DNA of 64,000 nt, taken from positions 620,001 to 684,000 of the forward strand of contig BBMT01000001.1 of NCBI GenBank assembly GCA_000755425.1, in the 5' to 3' direction. Shown here one piece after another: positions 48,911 through 57,682 of the stretch. The notes below the pieces were generated by a model. It was not told the origin of the DNA. It saw nothing but the letters and a program-made list of their open reading frames with translations, and did no database searches. The first letter of the stretch is position 1. Every line of letters starts with the position of its first letter. The translations under genes were made by a program, and so were the position numbers. Source of the stretch: Vibrio maritimus. Lineage in GTDB: Bacteria > Pseudomonadota > Gammaproteobacteria > Enterobacterales > Vibrionaceae.

Positions 48911-49816
48911 ATGCGATATTCATTAAAACAACTTGCCGTTTTTGATGCCGTTGCGGATACGGGAAGTGTGAGTCAAGCTGCAGACAAGTTAGCATTGACA
49001 CAGTCCGCTACGAGTATGTCATTGGCACAGCTAGAAAAAATGCTTGGTAGGCCGTTGTTTGAAAGGCAAGGCAAACAGATGGCATTGACTCATTGGGGAG
49101 TATGGTTAAGACCCAAAGCCAAGCGTTTGTTGCAAGATGCTCAGCAAATTGAAATGGGCTTTTACGAGCAGCATTTATTAAGCGGTGAATTAAAGTTAGG
49201 TGCCAGCCAAACACCAGCAGAGCATTTGGTGCCGGATCTTATCAGTGTCATTGATAACGATTTCCCTGAAATGCGTATCTCGCTTGGGGTAAAGAGTACA
49301 GATTCGGTGATTGAGGGCGTTTTGGACTACAAGTATGACCTTGGCATTATCGAAGGCCGTTGTGATGACAATCGAATCCACCAAGAAGTCTGGTGTCGTG
49401 ACCACTTAACAGTTGTCGCCGCAGCGCATCACCCGTTTGCCCGCCGAGAGAGAGTAAGCTTAGCTCAATTAGAGCAAGCGCGCTGGGTGCTCAGAGAGCA
49501 TGGCTCAGGTACTCGAAAGATTTTTGATAGCTCGATTCATCATCTTATTGCCGACTTGGATGTATGGCGCGAGTACGAACACGTACCTGTACTGAGAAGT
49601 ATGGTGGCCAACGGTCAGTATTTAACGTGTTTGCCTTATTTGGATGTCGAGCGATTTGTAGAATCCGGTCAACTGGTGGCGTTAAATGTGCCTGAGCTGG
49701 AAATGGAACGAACGCTGTCCTTTATTTGGCGCGCTGACATGACGGAAAACCCGCTGGTGGAATGTGTTAAACGAGAGGGCTTAAGAATGATGAAAGGCAA
49801 ACCATCGGTATTTTAG
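48911..49816 (+). CDS. LysR family transcriptional regulator
   Basis: A 301-residue LysR regulator. The N-terminal winged helix (FDAVADTGSVSQAADKLALT-type, residues 8-65) is standard, followed by a periplasmic-binding-like effector domain (LKLGASQTPAEHLVPDLI; DLGIIEGRC). It is closest in style to YeiE/CbbR-type regulators. The start at 48911 follows AAAGGAAAAC. It is divergent from the FNT channel and is followed by the DUF1097 gene, both possible targets. Confidence 0.9.
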   Translation: MRYSLKQLAVFDAVADTGSVSQAADKLALTQSATSMSLAQLEKMLGRPLFERQGKQMALTHWGVWLRPKAKRLLQDAQQIEMGFYEQHLLSGELKLGASQTPAEHLVPDLISVIDNDFPEMRISLGVKSTDSVIEGVLDYKYDLGIIEGRCDDNRIHQEVWCRDHLTVVAAAHHPFARRERVSLAQLEQARWVLREHGSGTRKIFDSSIHHLIADLDVWREYEHVPVLRSMVANGQYLTCLPYLDVERFVESGQLVALNVPELEMERTLSFIWRADMTENPLVECVKREGLRMMKGKPSVF

Positions 49817-49942
49817 TGACTTGTGTCACATTCACAATGTAATGAAATGTACGTAATGTAATATGTTGTGATTTTGATCGCTTAAATATGGGTTCATATT
49901 CGTTACCTTAGATTGAAATTGAATCAATCTTTGGTCGACGAT

Positions 49943-50455
49943 ATGAGTCCATTAATCGCTATTTCTGTTACAACAGGCATTCTTTCTGGTATTTGGGGGT
50001 GGGCAGCCTTGTCATTGGGGTTGTTGTCCTGGGCTGGTTTCCTTGGATGTACCAGTTACTTTGCGTCACCAAAAGATGGTGTAACGGGGCTTGCACAAAG
50101 CTTACTGACTAATATGTCGGGCGTCGTTTGGGCAATGGTCATTATTCATGGCTCGTCACTGATCAATATGGAAATCGCTGGGTACGTAATGACCGCTTTA
50201 GTGTCTTTTTTCATGTGTATTCAAGCAAAACGAGCATGGCTTCAGTATATCCCTGGCACTTTTATTGGTGCATGTGCGACATTCGCAGCCGATGGCGCCT
50301 GGCAAATCGTGGTGCCGTCTTTGATACTAGGTGGCTTATTTGGTTATACAATGAAAGCAAGTGGTCTTTGGCTGCACAAACAGCTTAGCAATAGTGATTT
50401 GGATAACAGTAACTCCGAGGCGAATAACGCTAAGACGGCATTGGCAAATGATTGA
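49943..50455 (+). CDS. DUF1097 membrane protein, YcdZ-like
   Basis: A 170-residue inner-membrane protein with about five helices, matching E. coli YcdZ (TTGILSGIWGWAALSLGLLSWAGFLGCTSYFA-like start; YIPGTFIGACATFA). Function unknown. I start at the ATG 49943, since the upstream TTG at 49913 adds ten residues without family support. It shares its strand with the LysR gene 126 bases upstream and ends in a long hydrophilic tail rich in Asn and Ser. Confidence 0.83.
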   Translation: MSPLIAISVTTGILSGIWGWAALSLGLLSWAGFLGCTSYFASPKDGVTGLAQSLLTNMSGVVWAMVIIHGSSLINMEIAGYVMTALVSFFMCIQAKRAWLQYIPGTFIGACATFAADGAWQIVVPSLILGGLFGYTMKASGLWLHKQLSNSDLDNSNSEANNAKTALAND

Positions 50456-50476
50456 TTAAAGCGTGTTCTCTATTTA

Positions 50477-50512
50477 AAAGACCCTATCAGAATTTCTGAT
50501 AGGGTCTTTTTC
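50477..50512. terminator. Terminator between convergent genes
   Basis: A perfect 15-base stem (AAAAGACCCTATCAG / CTGATAGGGTCTTTT) with an AATTT loop and a T-run, between the DUF1097 gene and the convergent OLD nuclease gene. Confidence 0.95.
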
Positions 50513-50535
50513 TTTTGCTTTTAACTCATAATGGA

Positions 50536-52233
50536 TTAGGTGTTGCCGTTAGCCATTGTGATAACTCTTCTTAGGATCCAACGTATCAAGACAGGAATAC
50601 TATCGACACCTTTCTCTTCACACTCTGCGACGATAGCCAGCGCCAAATCAGGCTTGGCAAACTTCTTGAGTACTCGCGCCACCACTTTTTTAGGAGGGAT
50701 AGGGTGGTCATGAGGGATTTTGATGAGATCCCTAAAGAAAATTTCAAACCCGTGAATGTATAGATAGTGCTCTATATCTCTGTCTGGTAGCTCGGTTAGA
50801 TGATGACGTGGATGCTCACCGTCCAGTTGGTGAAGTACGGTTGCTGCGTATTTTTTACCTGCAGCGTCACCATCGGTAACGACATGCCAATCGATACCGA
50901 ATGCTTTTGCGACCTTGATGAGCGATCTCAGCCCTGATTGAGCAAACTCGATGATTTGCACCCCTTCGGCGGTCAAGTTATATCCACATTGGTTGGCTAG
51001 CTCATTGAACAGCCATACTTCCGTTTCCCCCTCAACTAACAACCAACAACGCGCAAATAGAGCGCGGGAACGATGAAATCGAATATGAAAACCGACTCGA
51101 CGAAGCTCATCCTTCGTAAGTCCATTGGTGGCTAAGGATTTGGTAATGGTTTTGTCAGATTGCCTCACTAAGCGCCTTATAGATTGCAAAGGAACAGCAC
51201 CCAGTAAATCACTACTGTTGGTGGTGAGTATTTTTTGCATGGGCAACATTTGCAACAAGCTCCAAGCGCGAGCCAAATGGGTAGGGTGCAAGCGGCCTTC
51301 TGGATCTTCTATGATGAGTATCGGCCGAGCACAGCGGCGTAGTTCATTCGGTCCTTTGGCTTGGAGATAAGCATTAAGCAAACCAAGAAGGAGAAGTCGC
51401 GTTTGATGGTTTTTGGTTTCGTCTATGACCTGGGCAAGGTTTTGTTCATTGTTAGGGCGAGAGAAAAACACTCCGTCGCGCTGGCCTTTAGTCGTTTTGC
51501 GTGAGTGACTCTTAAATGAGAAGTAATGCTCCACTAGAGCTTTCATAGATGTAAGGCTACTTTTAATCTCCCCCTTATTAACGTGACCAGGAATGGCCAT
51601 TAAGCGTCTAACTGTATTATTGATCCGTTTTTCAGAACGAGCGTTTAAACCATTTCCATTTCCATTTCCATTTCCATTTCCGTTGCCACTATTGTTGCCT
51701 GTAGCCAGCGAATTGCCATTGTTTAAACCTTCCTGTTGGTACAAGCGGCGTGAGTCGCGCAATCTTATAACAGGATGCAACGTCATGAGCTCTTGGGCTA
51801 TTTTTTCCGAATGATGCAGCATCAGCGGAGAGCCTTCGGGATCTAAGAAATTGTACTTTTGAGTGATGTCATAGCCATCAAGCGTTGCACTGATGCGGTA
51901 ATAGAAGCGGTTTGTACCATCTTCGTCTTGAAACCAGATTGGTTTGAGTTTTCGATAACGCCCGGACAAGGTTTCATTACGTTCAGTAGAAACAAAAGAG
52001 AGTACAATTTGCAGATGTCGCGTTTGAGGATGTGCCGCTGCGTGATCAACATGAAAGTCTTTCATTTCGAATGAATAAATGCGTCCGTCGGCAGGGAGCG
52101 CGACATTCAATGCATCGAGCAAAGAAGACTTGCCCCAGGTGTTCTCTCCAATGAGCGTAGTAAGATCATCCAGCGCAATGGAGAGGCGTTTGATTCCGCG
52201 AAAGCCGGATACATCGATACGTTCTAGCTTCAT
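50536..52233 (-). CDS. OLD family ATP-dependent nuclease, YbjD-like
   Basis: A 565-residue protein with an ABC-type ATPase (Walker A GENTWGKSS at residues 29-37; ILIIEDPEGRLHP as Walker B) and a C-terminal TOPRIM nuclease domain (LLVEGETEVWL with Glu; VVTDGDAAGK with the acidic pair). It matches E. coli YbjD. OLD nucleases degrade DNA, some in phage defence or repair. The linker contains an Asn-Gly repeat encoded by a hexanucleotide microsatellite. No UvrD-type helicase is adjacent, so it is not a Gabija pair. Monocistronic. Confidence 0.88.
   Translation of the reverse strand: MKLERIDVSGFRGIKRLSIALDDLTTLIGENTWGKSSLLDALNVALPADGRIYSFEMKDFHVDHAAAHPQTRHLQIVLSFVSTERNETLSGRYRKLKPIWFQDEDGTNRFYYRISATLDGYDITQKYNFLDPEGSPLMLHHSEKIAQELMTLHPVIRLRDSRRLYQQEGLNNGNSLATGNNSGNGNGNGNGNGNGLNARSEKRINNTVRRLMAIPGHVNKGEIKSSLTSMKALVEHYFSFKSHSRKTTKGQRDGVFFSRPNNEQNLAQVIDETKNHQTRLLLLGLLNAYLQAKGPNELRRCARPILIIEDPEGRLHPTHLARAWSLLQMLPMQKILTTNSSDLLGAVPLQSIRRLVRQSDKTITKSLATNGLTKDELRRVGFHIRFHRSRALFARCWLLVEGETEVWLFNELANQCGYNLTAEGVQIIEFAQSGLRSLIKVAKAFGIDWHVVTDGDAAGKKYAATVLHQLDGEHPRHHLTELPDRDIEHYLYIHGFEIFFRDLIKIPHDHPIPPKKVVARVLKKFAKPDLALAIVAECEEKGVDSIPVLIRWILRRVITMANGNT
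51651..51680. repeat. Hexanucleotide microsatellite in the OLD nuclease gene
   Basis: Five perfect tandem copies of CATTTC (GAAATG on the coding strand), followed by one degenerate copy. They encode alternating Gly and Asn. Changes in copy number keep the reading frame, so only linker length would vary. Confidence 0.9.
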
Positions 52234-52484
52234 CCATTTCTCCCAACAAAGTCATACTACCTACTTCAATTATAAGCCTCTTTTTACAAAGCAACTGTAA
52301 TCAAACTCATAAATGGCTAAGTAATTACAGCCAGTTAGCGGTTTTTCTACCTCTAGCCAACGCTATTAATAATGTGATTCACATCATAAATAGACCTGTG
52401 ATATCAGTATGTGATTTCATAAATTTCATTGGAATGTCACATAAAGCACGCTACCATCACTAGTACGATAAAAGAGAAGATGCG

Positions 52485-54191
52485 ATGACAATAAACAATA
52501 AGCCTCTTTCGCTCACAGTAGCGCACATCAACGATACACACTCTTATTTTGACCCCACGTCACTTGCGTTAAGCATTTCCCACAATGGGCAGCAATGTCA
52601 GCCATACGTTAGCGCAGGTGGGTTTGCACGTATAGCCGCTCGTGTAAAGCAGCTAAAGAACTCTCATACCAGTGATGACTTTTTGTTTTTGCATGCTGGA
52701 GACTGCTTTCAAGGGACTTTGTACTTTTCACTGTTCAAAGGTGAAGCTAATGCTGTAATGTTGAACGCTCTGGGTATTGATGCCATGGCACTTGGCAATC
52801 ACGAACTCGATATGGGTAACGAACCGGTTGGCAAATTTTTGCGTGAGATAGATTTTCCTCTTCTCGCAGGGAATTGGAATGTATCCGGTGAGCTACGTAA
52901 ACAGTACCCTCTAAAATCTCATCCGAATTTGAAGGATTTTGACCATCTAACACACACTGCGAAATGGATTGAAAAGCAGGTTGATGAAGAGCGAGTCGCA
53001 ATCTTTGGTTTGTCGCTGGATAAGATGGCAGATATTGCAAATCCAGACTGCGACACCACATTTGAACCTTGTGTCGCTACCGCAAAGGCAACGGTAGAGG
53101 CGATTCACAAAAAAGGTATCAATAAAATCATTTTGTTAAGTCATATGGGGTATGAAGCTGATTTAGCACTTGCTGAAAAAGTGAGTGGCATTGGGCTCAT
53201 CATTGGCGGACATAGTCATGTGTTACAGGGTGACTTTTCAGCGTTAGGGATCAAGTCTCAAGAACATTATGGCGTACACATTAATGGGACTTACGTAGTT
53301 CAAGCTGGGCATCACTCCATGACACTTGGTCATTGTCGTATCGACTTTGCAGCGAATGGTCAAGTTAATGGTTTTGAAGGACGTAACGAGCTACTAGTTG
53401 GACGACGCGTATTTATGGATGTTCATGGAGAGCATTCTGCAAGCGATATTGAGCATATCAAGCAACAGATCCATGCTCATGACCGTGTGGTTGTGGTAAA
53501 AAAAGATCCTAAGGTAAAAGCAGTACTGGCTGAAAAATACCAGCCTCAAGTAAGGGCATTGCAAAATCAGACGATAGCCTATGTAGACTCCGAATTACGT
53601 CATGTTCGATTGCCAGATGAGTATGGCCCTAGTCAACTTGCTCCCTTAGTTGCTCATTCTTTTTTGTACACGATGCAAGGTCTGGGGCACACAGTAGATT
53701 TTGCTATGCATAACGCGGGCGGCGTTCGCAATTCACTCGGTGTTGGTGCTGTGTCGGTTGCCGATGTCGCAGGAAAACTGTTGCCGTTCGCTGTGCCAAT
53801 TGGCATGTATCGAATTAAAGGTATCGACATTCCCAAGATACTGGAAGGCGCGCTCGATAATGCATACAGCAATGGTGTTCAGGGCACAGGCTCAGGCAGT
53901 TACCCTTATACTTCGCAACTTGAGTTTCAATATGACGCAACTTTACCAAAAGGAGAACGCGTCTTTAATGTACGGGTCGCTGGAGAGGTATTGGATGAAA
54001 ATCGTGTATATACCGGAACATCAAGCGCTTACACGATGAAAGGCAAAGAAGGCTATGATGCGATAAAAAATATGCTTGATAGCGGAATTGTGACCACGTG
54101 GTCGATGGCTGACTGTTTTATCAAGATGTTATCGGAACAGCCGGATATCGTGCGCCTCAATTCACAAAAAAACGCGGGCTTGCTTCCATAA
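52485..54191 (+). CDS. UshA-like 5'-nucleotidase / metallophosphatase
   Basis: A 568-residue protein of the bacterial 5'-nucleotidase family. The calcineurin-like metal motifs are complete: HINDTHSY, FLHAGDCFQGT, ALGNHELDMG, LLSHMGYEAD and IIGGHSH. A C-terminal nucleotide-specificity domain follows (VDFAMHNAGGVRNSL; ALDNAY). Typical UshA is exported, but this N-terminus (MTINNKPLSLTVAHINDTHS) has no signal peptide, so it may be cytosolic unless the true start is upstream. Its substrate could be a nucleotide or other phosphoester. The small membrane ORF at 54285 follows. Confidence 0.88.
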   Translation: MTINNKPLSLTVAHINDTHSYFDPTSLALSISHNGQQCQPYVSAGGFARIAARVKQLKNSHTSDDFLFLHAGDCFQGTLYFSLFKGEANAVMLNALGIDAMALGNHELDMGNEPVGKFLREIDFPLLAGNWNVSGELRKQYPLKSHPNLKDFDHLTHTAKWIEKQVDEERVAIFGLSLDKMADIANPDCDTTFEPCVATAKATVEAIHKKGINKIILLSHMGYEADLALAEKVSGIGLIIGGHSHVLQGDFSALGIKSQEHYGVHINGTYVVQAGHHSMTLGHCRIDFAANGQVNGFEGRNELLVGRRVFMDVHGEHSASDIEHIKQQIHAHDRVVVVKKDPKVKAVLAEKYQPQVRALQNQTIAYVDSELRHVRLPDEYGPSQLAPLVAHSFLYTMQGLGHTVDFAMHNAGGVRNSLGVGAVSVADVAGKLLPFAVPIGMYRIKGIDIPKILEGALDNAYSNGVQGTGSGSYPYTSQLEFQYDATLPKGERVFNVRVAGEVLDENRVYTGTSSAYTMKGKEGYDAIKNMLDSGIVTTWSMADCFIKMLSEQPDIVRLNSQKNAGLLP

Positions 54192-54284
54192 ACAGGGAAC
54201 AGTTTTTGCTTTATTTGAACCAATCTACGTAAAGGTCGTCTGTTACTTATGTATGGGTGACCACCACATTTCATCGGAGGGAGT

Positions 54285-54380
54285 ATGTGGAACAAAGATT
54301 GGGTTGATACATTTGTTGTCATTGGATGGATTGGTGCATGGTCACTCTTGGTTTACTTGATACCAAGCGGTATGCTTTGA
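54285..54380 (+). CDS. Candidate 31-residue membrane protein
   Basis: A short ORF (MWNKDWVDTF at its start, ending IPSGML). One hydrophobic helix spans about residues 9-28, with several tryptophans at its edges. GGAGGGAG lies directly before the ATG at a good distance. It stands alone in the gap between the 5'-nucleotidase and the SRAP gene. Strong ribosome binding site plus a membrane-helix composition support it; there is no known family. A nearby inverted repeat (GGCCGAG / CTCGGCC at 54400-54424) might terminate it. Confidence 0.55.
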   Translation: MWNKDWVDTFVVIGWIGAWSLLVYLIPSGML

Positions 54381-54542
54381 GCTGAGAAGTCTGGGGTTTG
54401 GCCGAGTACAACATCCTCTCGGCCTATCCAGACGCGCAAGCAAAGGCGTTCCGTCCTAAAGCTATTGGGGAATGGTTGTAGCGTCAAGGATAAACACACG
54501 CAATACGTTATAATATAGCCGAACGAGGAGTTTATTTAACGA

Positions 54543-55120
54543 ATGTGCGGCAGACTTAACATTATCGATGATCCTTTTAGCCACTATGTTTCAGAGCAGC
54601 TGGGTATTGAGTTTTCTGCACAACCTAGAGAAGAAGCGTTCCCGTCAGAAAACCTTGAATGCGTGGTGGCAGGTTATGACAAACAGTTATTTCAACACCC
54701 GCTAGCTTGGGGAATTAAACCGTCTTGGAGCAACAAACTTATCATCAATGCTCAAGCAGAAACCGTTCAAACAAAACCCACTTTCTCACAAGCATATGCT
54801 TCTCATCGAGCCATTGTTCCATGCTCGGGCTGGTTTGAATGGAGAGCGGAGTCAAATGGCATTAAAACCAAATTTCTTTTCCAATCTCCAAATGAACGGC
54901 CAATGTATATGGCTGCGGTGGGTTATCCTGATTTAGGCCAAGTGGTGACAATAACGACCGCACCAACAGATAGTTATGAGACGTTTCATCATCGCATGCC
55001 ATTGATTTTATCCGCTGAAGATGCAACGCGTTGGTTACTACCGTCTGGCAACAATCACAGTGGTCTACTGAGCGCTTAGTCGACGATGCCTATTGGAAAG
55101 TGTCTACGGTAGTAAGGTAA
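54543..55120 (+). CDS. SRAP domain protein (YedK/HMCES-like), one frameshift near the end
   Basis: A protein of about 192 residues of the SOS response-associated peptidase family, which crosslinks to abasic sites in single-stranded DNA. The catalytic Cys2 (MCGRL) is exposed after Met removal. The active-site Asn is in NAQAETV, the Glu in CSGWFEWR, and His in HHRMPLIL. The frame ends at 55079; one more base near 55071 gives RLVDDAYWKVSTVVR and a stop at 55118-55120, the usual length. The core is unaffected by the break. Confidence 0.85.
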
Positions 55121-55131
55121 ACCGCTTGGGG

Positions 55132-55485
55132 CTACTCGTTGACCAAGACTGAAAATCCACCATAAATTAGGCGTTTTGTATCAAATGGCATAACAGCCAT
55201 TTCTCGCTGGATCATAGGATCATCAAACACAGCCTTCATTCCTACGTCTCGAACTTCCTTTGAAGGCCACGAGATCCAAGAGAAGACAACGCATTCGTTT
55301 TCTTGTTTCATTACCGCTTGAGGAAAAGAGGTAAGTTGCCCTTCAGCCACATCATCTTCCCAGCATTCGATGACAGACAGCGCTCCGTGTTCCTTAAAAA
55401 CGGAGGCGATCTTCAGGACATGCTCCCTATATAACGCTTTGTTTTCTTTTGGAACTGCCGCTACAAAACCATCCACATATTCCAT
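55132..55485 (-). CDS. DUF1428 family protein
   Basis: A 117-residue protein of the DUF1428 (YbaA) family, dimeric alpha/beta-barrel type. The pattern YVDGFVAAVPKENK at the start, GALSVIECWEDDV and MKAVFDDPMI are typical. Function unknown. The ATG at 55485 follows TAGGAGGCAGTG. It converges with the SRAP gene 12 bases away. Confidence 0.87.
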   Translation of the reverse strand: MEYVDGFVAAVPKENKALYREHVLKIASVFKEHGALSVIECWEDDVAEGQLTSFPQAVMKQENECVVFSWISWPSKEVRDVGMKAVFDDPMIQREMAVMPFDTKRLIYGGFSVLVNE

Positions 55486-55953
55486 CACTGCCTCCTAGAA
55501 AGAATGAGAACCTAACCCATAGTATGAACCAATATCATGAGTTTAGCGGATAACAAGAGGTATTGATGGTTTCAATCTATTAAGGGGGAAGATACACTGA
55601 GCGCTAAACCGTTATACAGAGAAAGTCCATGTTCATTTTGATTCGCCTTCTAAACTTGCCGTTATTTCAGCTGTGTTTTTCACAATCTATGATCTTATTG
55701 CGTTCGGTGAGATCACTTGGTTCAGTCGTTTCTTTGGCTAGTGCTAGCGACTAACGTTTGTTGTGATATTAGCATCATGAATGTTCATTTTTGGTGCTAT
55801 TTGCCGTCAAATGCACCGAATAGTCATCATTATGTTAGATTCGGCCAAGTGTCACAATTCAGTCATACTAAGCTTTAAATCTACTACTCCCTTCTATAAT
55901 TTCTCCCTCGCCCTAATACAGGTTAATACAAGATAAAAACAGAGGGTCCCCCA
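55486..55953. other. Intergenic, with one possible cryptic small ORF
   Basis: A stretch of 468 bases without an established gene. A good ribosome-binding sequence (AAGGGGG) precedes a protein-like reading frame at 55597-55741, listed separately. The rest is AT-rich and contains the porin promoter. Confidence 0.4.
55597..55741 (+). CDS. Possible 47-residue membrane protein with one frame error and a CTG start
   Basis: Two frames join if one A is removed near 55622-55624. They then read (start)SAKPLYREVHVHFDS, followed by a hydrophobic stretch and an ending of ITWFSRFFG. This looks like real protein with one membrane helix. AAGGGGG lies eight bases before the CTG at 55597, an ideal distance; no ATG is present. 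The case rests on composition and spacing only and could be coincidence. Confidence 0.25.
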
Positions 55954-56652
55954 ATGAAAACAACAGCGATTGCACTTTCAATTGCAACCTTACTCATTTC
56001 TACATCACCACTCGCCAACACAAAAGCCGGTGAGCTAAAGGGTGGTTTTGAACTAGATAAAAAGTTCAACATCGATACTGCTAATGGTGCTCCTGCTCCT
56101 GCAGGTGCTGTGGATGAATTTGGCGCAAAACTATTTATGACCTGGCAAGGTCTAGCGGTTTCATACAAGCGTAAATCAGGTGGTTTTGGTGAAACAAACA
56201 TCAACTACACTTACGGCTGGGAGCACGTTTGGTTGACTCCAGAGTTTGAATACTTGGCAGCACCCACCGGTTCTGACAATGCGAAACTTGGCCTAACAGT
56301 GGGCTCTCATGTGAACGGATTATTCGATACAAGTCTGCGTTATCGTAAAGACCGTGACACCAAAGAGGTAGACGGTAAACAGTCTGATATTGACCGTATC
56401 GACTTACTTGTAGGTAAACAGTTATCTGACAGTGTTTACCTACAAGCAAAAGCAATTAGCTTTACTGAAAATGATGCAGCGACGAATACTGCTAAACCAG
56501 GTAAAGATAGCTGGATGAACTACGAAGTAAAGATGGACTTTACTGCTGTGTCTGACAACATGATTCCTTATGTTGAGTACGAGCGTGCTTACATCAAAGG
56601 AAAAGATCGTGAAGACAACAACGTTAAAGTTGGCGTTGTATTCCCATTCTAA
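55954..56652 (+). CDS. KdgM-like outer-membrane porin
   Basis: A 232-residue exported protein with a signal peptide (about residues 1-21) and a beta-barrel ending in VKVGVVFPF, the terminal Phe of outer-membrane proteins. Strand pairs such as NINYTYGWEHVWLTPEFEYL and DKLGL-type repeats match the small monomeric porins of the KdgM/NanC type, which pass acidic oligosaccharides. The family call is moderate. The start follows GAGGGTCCCCC. It is monocistronic. No sugar-lyase genes are adjacent. Confidence 0.6.
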   Translation: MKTTAIALSIATLLISTSPLANTKAGELKGGFELDKKFNIDTANGAPAPAGAVDEFGAKLFMTWQGLAVSYKRKSGGFGETNINYTYGWEHVWLTPEFEYLAAPTGSDNAKLGLTVGSHVNGLFDTSLRYRKDRDTKEVDGKQSDIDRIDLLVGKQLSDSVYLQAKAISFTENDAATNTAKPGKDSWMNYEVKMDFTAVSDNMIPYVEYERAYIKGKDREDNNVKVGVVFPF

Positions 56653-56772
56653 TCGTCTTCATTCCATATAGAACATCACTGCCAAATGAATAAACGATGA
56701 CCCAAGGAAGGGTCATGCTTCTTTTGTTTGATACATATCTCTAGCGAGCGGTATGAGTGACCGCCAAGCAAT

Positions 56773-56798
56773 AAAAAGCCTCGACAGTGTCAAGGCTT
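56773..56798 (-). terminator. Terminator after ygjV
   Basis: On the minus strand, AAGCCTTGAC-ACT-GTCGAGGCTT is followed by TTTAT. The stem has one mismatch and lies 30 bases beyond the ygjV stop. Confidence 0.75.
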
Positions 56799-56824
56799 CT
56801 GAAAGGAAATGTCCGAGGTGATAA

Positions 56825-57073
56825 CTAAGCGTTAGATTCAGCGCTCGTCCCACTTTTTTTTTGCATCTGTAGCAAGAAGTAGACGTTTACGCATGCAATG
56901 AAGCCGTTCGTGATGACGACTGGCATAGAGTCGATTGCCAAACCGTAAGCGGTAAATAGGGCACAACCTACAAAGTTAAGTACACGCAGTTTAACAATGT
57001 CTTTCATTGTTAGTGAGATTGCGACCATGATCGATGCTGCGTAACCAAGTAATTCAACCATACTGAAGTCCAT
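56825..57073 (-). CDS. YgjV-like small membrane protein
   Basis: An 82-residue inner-membrane protein with three helices (VELLGYAASIMVAISL; VLNFVGCALFTAYGLAI; ITNGFIACVNVYFLL), the pattern of the YgjV family, whose function is unknown. GAGGAGG lies six to seven bases before the ATG. A long structured leader precedes it, which suggests control at the RNA level. Confidence 0.78.
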   Translation of the reverse strand: MDFSMVELLGYAASIMVAISLTMKDIVKLRVLNFVGCALFTAYGLAIDSMPVVITNGFIACVNVYFLLQMQKKSGTSAESNA

Positions 57074-57093
57074 AATTTCCTCCTCAAATATTG

Positions 57094-57159
57094 CCAGGGG
57101 TGCTGGTACCTATTCTTCTCATCATGAGAATGTCGAGGAAGCTCCTTGCCTCGAATGGT
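57094..57159 (-). promoter_or_regulatory. Candidate structured RNA leader of ygjV
   Basis: On the minus strand a closing stem (ACCATTC with GAATAGGT, one bulged A) encloses two hairpins. One is GAGG/CCTC with an internal AGGA/UCCU alternative; the other is TTCTCA-TGA-TGAGAA. A third small hairpin (CCAG/CTGG) follows directly, then the ribosome binding site and ATG at 57073. Three-way-junction architecture and proximity to the start are as in cis-acting RNAs. I do not recognise a known riboswitch class. Confidence 0.45.
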
Positions 57160-57320
57160 GTTACCGTGATTTGCAGACACTATAGCAGCCTAAATTCTGT
57201 GATGAAACCGTCAATTTTGGATACGGAGAAGGTTAGCGATTACGCAAACGTTTTAGTACAGGAGAGTCGATAGTTGAGAGTAAAAAATGTTGGAACTGTC
57301 AATAGGTGATATGGGCGATC

Positions 57321-57346
57321 AAAAAGAGCCTACGAACAGGCTCTTT
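57321..57346 (-). terminator. Terminator after the DUF496 gene
   Basis: AAAAAGAGCCT / AGGCTCTTTA stem with an ACGAAC loop, about 20 bases beyond the DUF496 stop on the minus strand. Confidence 0.8.
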
Positions 57347-57364
57347 AGAATTTGGAACAAGAAA

Positions 57365-57682
57365 TTACTTCTTACCTTGTACCATTTGCTTGTCTTCTTC
57401 AGTCAGCTCACGGATACGACGGCTGATGTCACGACGAGCTTTTGAAATCTCAGCGCTCTTGATGATGTGGTCATCAACACGGTCTTCGTAGTCTGCTTTC
57501 ATGTTTTTGATGATAGTGACGATTTCATCGTGCGTCATTTCTGGCTTGATGTAGTCCATCAGGTTTTCTAGTAGGTCGACACGCTTACGGTTGTCACGAA
57601 CCTTTTTCTCGTTGTCTAGCAGTTCACGCTTAAGTTTGTTCTTGCGACGTGCTTGCGCAACGATTTCAAATACGCTACTCAT
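57365..57682 (-). CDS. DUF496 (YeeX-type) protein
   Basis: A 105-residue cytosolic, almost wholly helical protein rich in Lys, Arg and Glu. It matches E. coli Yee[34 protein letters not shown] and [20 protein letters not shown]. It is a predicted coiled coil. Function unknown. The start follows TAGGAAAGGAAAC. It is monocistronic. Confidence 0.9.
   Translation of the reverse strand: MSSVFEIVAQARRKNKLKRELLDNEKKVRDNRKRVDLLENLMDYIKPEMTHDEIVTIIKNMKADYEDRVDDHIIKSAEISKARRDISRRIRELTEEDKQMVQGKK

Noticed and set aside
50536..52233. OLD nuclease as part of a Gabija-type phage defence system
   Set aside because: No UvrD-like helicase (GajB) lies beside it; the neighbours are a DUF1097 protein and a 5'-nucleotidase. 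The protein matches stand-alone YbjD.
52372..52384. Palindrome ATGTGATTCACAT upstream of the 5'-nucleotidase as a CRP site
   Set aside because: The CRP half-sites need six bases between them; here there is one. It may bind some other regulator, but I cannot name one.
54400..54424. GGCCGAG/CTCGGCC repeat as a terminator for the small membrane ORF
   Set aside because: There is no T-run after it and the loop is 11 bases, so support is too weak for a separate feature.
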